Below are positions 62,757 to 64,000 of a stretch of 64,000 nt of DNA, piece by piece; position 1 is the stretch's first letter, and each line of letters opens with the position of its first letter. Location: the NCBI RefSeq assembly GCF_016428975.1, contig NZ_JAELTT010000016.1, positions 1 through 64,000 of the forward strand. The letters are read 5' to 3'. The position numbers and the translations under genes are program-made. The stretch is from Dyella sp. ASV21. Lineage in GTDB: Bacteria > Pseudomonadota > Gammaproteobacteria > Xanthomonadales > Rhodanobacteraceae. The notes under the pieces are model-generated. The model ran no database searches and was not told the origin of the DNA. It saw only the letters and a list, made by a program, of their open reading frames with translations.

Positions 62757-63110
62757 ATGGACAAGCCCTTGAATGACGCCCACGCGCGCATCTTTGCCGC
62801 CATCGCGGCGATTCCGCGCGGTCGTGTCGCAAGCTACGGCGCCATTGCCGCGCGTGCCGGCCTGCCCGGGCGTGCTCGGCTGGTCGGTCGGGCTTTGGGA
62901 GAGGTGCCCGAAGGCATGGAGCTGCCCTGGTATCGCGTGTTGCGGTCCAGCGGACAGATCGCCTTTCCTCCAGGTAGCCGTGGCTTCCAAGAGCAGAGCA
63001 AGCGCCTGAAGGCCGAAGGCGTGGAGGTGCGCAACGGCCGCGTGCCGCTGGCCACCTTCGGGCTGGATGCCGATCTGGATCGCGCGCTTTGGGGCATGCC
63101 GCCCACCTAA
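62757..63110 (+). CDS. Alkyltransferase-like protein (ATL, non-catalytic MGMT)
   Basis: A 117-residue protein of the Ogt/MGMT DNA-binding fold: ARIFAAIAAIPRGRVASYGAIAARAGLPGRARLVGRALGE, then LPWYRVLRSSGQIAFPPGSRGFQEQSKRL. In true methyltransferases the active cysteine lies in PCHR; here the same place reads PWYR, so it can bind alkylated guanine but not remove the alkyl group. Such ATL proteins hand the lesion to nucleotide excision repair. ATG at 62757 is used; the ribosome site is weak. Confidence 0.92.
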   Translation: MDKPLNDAHARIFAAIAAIPRGRVASYGAIAARAGLPGRARLVGRALGEVPEGMELPWYRVLRSSGQIAFPPGSRGFQEQSKRLKAEGVEVRNGRVPLATFGLDADLDRALWGMPPT

Positions 63111-63140
63111 CGCCATGAGGCTTGGTGCGTGACATCAAGA

Positions 63141-63159
63141 GCGGCTCTGCGCGAGCCGC
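63141..63159. terminator. Weak stem-loop between converging genes
   Basis: GCGGCTC at 63141-63147 pairs with GAGCCGC at 63153-63159 around TGCGC, in the 73 bases between the ATL gene and the converging TonB receptor. No clear T-run follows on either strand. Confidence 0.4.
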
Positions 63160-63183
63160 CCTCGAGGGTCATCCGCTGCGGTA

Positions 63184-64000
63184 TTAGAAGCGTTGCGTGT
63201 ACTTCACGTAGAAGAAGCGACCTATATCGAAGCCACCGTAGTACACAAAGCTACTGTTTGGCTTGGAATACATGGTGGGCCCTTGCTTGTTGAAGACGTT
63301 GTTGGCGCCGACCGAAACGACTCCCTTCCACGGCATATTCCAGCGGAACTGGACGTCATTGAACGTGGTGGACCCCGTGTGGCGTTGGGCCTGCGCGCCA
63401 TTGAACGGATCGATGTGAGCGGGGTCATTGCACTCGGCGAGGTAAGAGCATCGCTCCGTCATGCCCGAGTAGTAGCGGGTCGTCCACGTCATGCCGAAAA
63501 TGCCGCGACTCCAGTCCACCGTCAGGTTCGATCGGGTGCGGAAATTGCCGCGATATCCCGTCAGCGGCTGAACGATGGTAGCCGGATTGTCATCCGCCTT
63601 GATGTCGTTGTAGTCCACATAGGTCGTGTTCCAGCGCAACACGAACTTGTCCATGGAGCCGACGCCGAAGCGGTAATTTGCGCCAAAGTCATAACCGGCG
63701 GTCTTCTGCCAACCCTTGTTGGTTATGCCATAGAGCATGTTGGTGATAACGCCGCTACTGGGATCACGGACGAAATTCGTGCAGCGGGAGGTGATACCCG
63801 CCACATAGCAATCATCCAGGATGTCCTGCACTTCATCCTGTGCAATCACGTTCTTGATATCGATCTTGTACCAATCCAGCGATACATCGAAGCCTTCGAT
63901 TTGATGGGGGCTGTAGATAAGGCCCAGGGTCCGCGTAGTCGCCGTTTCCGGCGTCAGGTTCGGGTTGGAGCCGCTAATGAATGGATAGTTGGTCGCACAC
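63184..64000 (-). CDS. TonB-dependent receptor, C-terminal part (cut by window end)
   Basis: The last 272 residues of a TonB receptor; the 5' part is beyond the window. The barrel reads on past the GTG at 63849 to the edge (TNYPFISGSNPNLTPETATT, SPHQIEGFDVSLDWYKIDIK), then GYDFGANYRFGVGSMDKFVLRWNTTYVDY and ends YYGGFDIGRFFYVKYTQRF with the aromatic last residue. NPNLTPETA is typical of the first of the C-terminal strands. Four cysteines in the shown part may form loop disulphides. The substrate is unknown. Confidence 0.9.
   Translation of the reverse strand, partial: CATNYPFISGSNPNLTPETATTRTLGLIYSPHQIEGFDVSLDWYKIDIKNVIAQDEVQDILDDCYVAGITSRCTNFVRDPSSGVITNMLYGITNKGWQKTAGYDFGANYRFGVGSMDKFVLRWNTTYVDYNDIKADDNPATIVQPLTGYRGNFRTRSNLTVDWSRGIFGMTWTTRYYSGMTERCSYLAECNDPAHIDPFNGAQAQRHTGSTTFNDVQFRWNMPWKGVVSVGANNVFNKQGPTMYSKPNSSFVYYGGFDIGRFFYVKYTQRF

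Overview
The window is GC-rich and reads as chromosomal DNA of a gammaproteobacterium of the Xanthomonadales (Lysobacterales), most likely a Rhodanobacteraceae such as Dyella, Luteibacter or Rhodanobacter. The clues are the many TonB-dependent receptors, the locus joining kds/lpt genes to rpoN, hpf, hprK, rapZ and PTS genes, and a tryptophan-halogenase-like gene beside a glucosidase and a receptor. No species can be named from sequence alone. No tRNA, rRNA or CRISPR array was seen.

Layout. 1-1.8 kb is a patchy, lower-GC accessory stretch: an IS30-type transposase remnant, small orphan genes and copies of a short dispersed repeat. 2-8.5 kb holds a periplasmic-propeller histidine kinase, a Cro/CI-type regulator and a divergent TonB receptor. 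8.7-15.2 kb holds a MarC protein, an AbgB-like M20 peptidase, two VOC proteins, a YoaA/DinG helicase and tsaB.

15.2-26.1 kb is the most interesting part. An ECF sigma factor/ChrR anti-sigma pair (all eight zinc ligands of ChrR conserved at the right spacing) sits beside a small heat-shock gene and an eight-gene operon for membrane-lipid modification: desaturase, FAD oxidoreductase, DUF1365, cyclopropane synthase, DUF2878, DUF1295, a second methyltransferase and a lipocalin. A second lipocalin and a secreted protein are nearby. Four start regions (sigma gene, lipocalin, desaturase operon, secreted protein) share a promoter-like motif, ATCC-N16/17-CGTA, which I infer is the ECF sigma promoter. 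The whole looks like a self-contained ChrR lipid-stress regulon. The Hsp20 gene between them has a sigma-32-like promoter and a ROSE-like RNA thermometer.

26.3-34.7 kb is a carbohydrate locus: a LacI-type regulator, a GH3 beta-glucosidase, a TonB receptor and a flavin-dependent halogenase. Three perfect copies of one palindrome (TGACAGCGCTGTCA) lie before the glucosidase and the receptor. 34.7-39 kb has ArsR/SDR and YeiE/YeiH-like divergent pairs, each with a palindrome between them.

39-49.4 kb, all on the minus strand, runs kdsD-kdsC-lptC-lptA-lptB-rpoN-hpf-hprK-rapZ-EIIA(Man)-HPr-EI: LPS precursor synthesis and transport joined to sigma-54 and a regulatory PTS. ptsN, present at this spot in E. 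coli, is absent. 49.6-63.2 kb is housekeeping: ibaG-murA, purM-purN, an AI-2E-family permease with hda, suhB, trmJ, a CorC-like protein, DUF47-pit with a possible Pho box, and an alkyltransferase-like protein. The window ends inside another TonB receptor.
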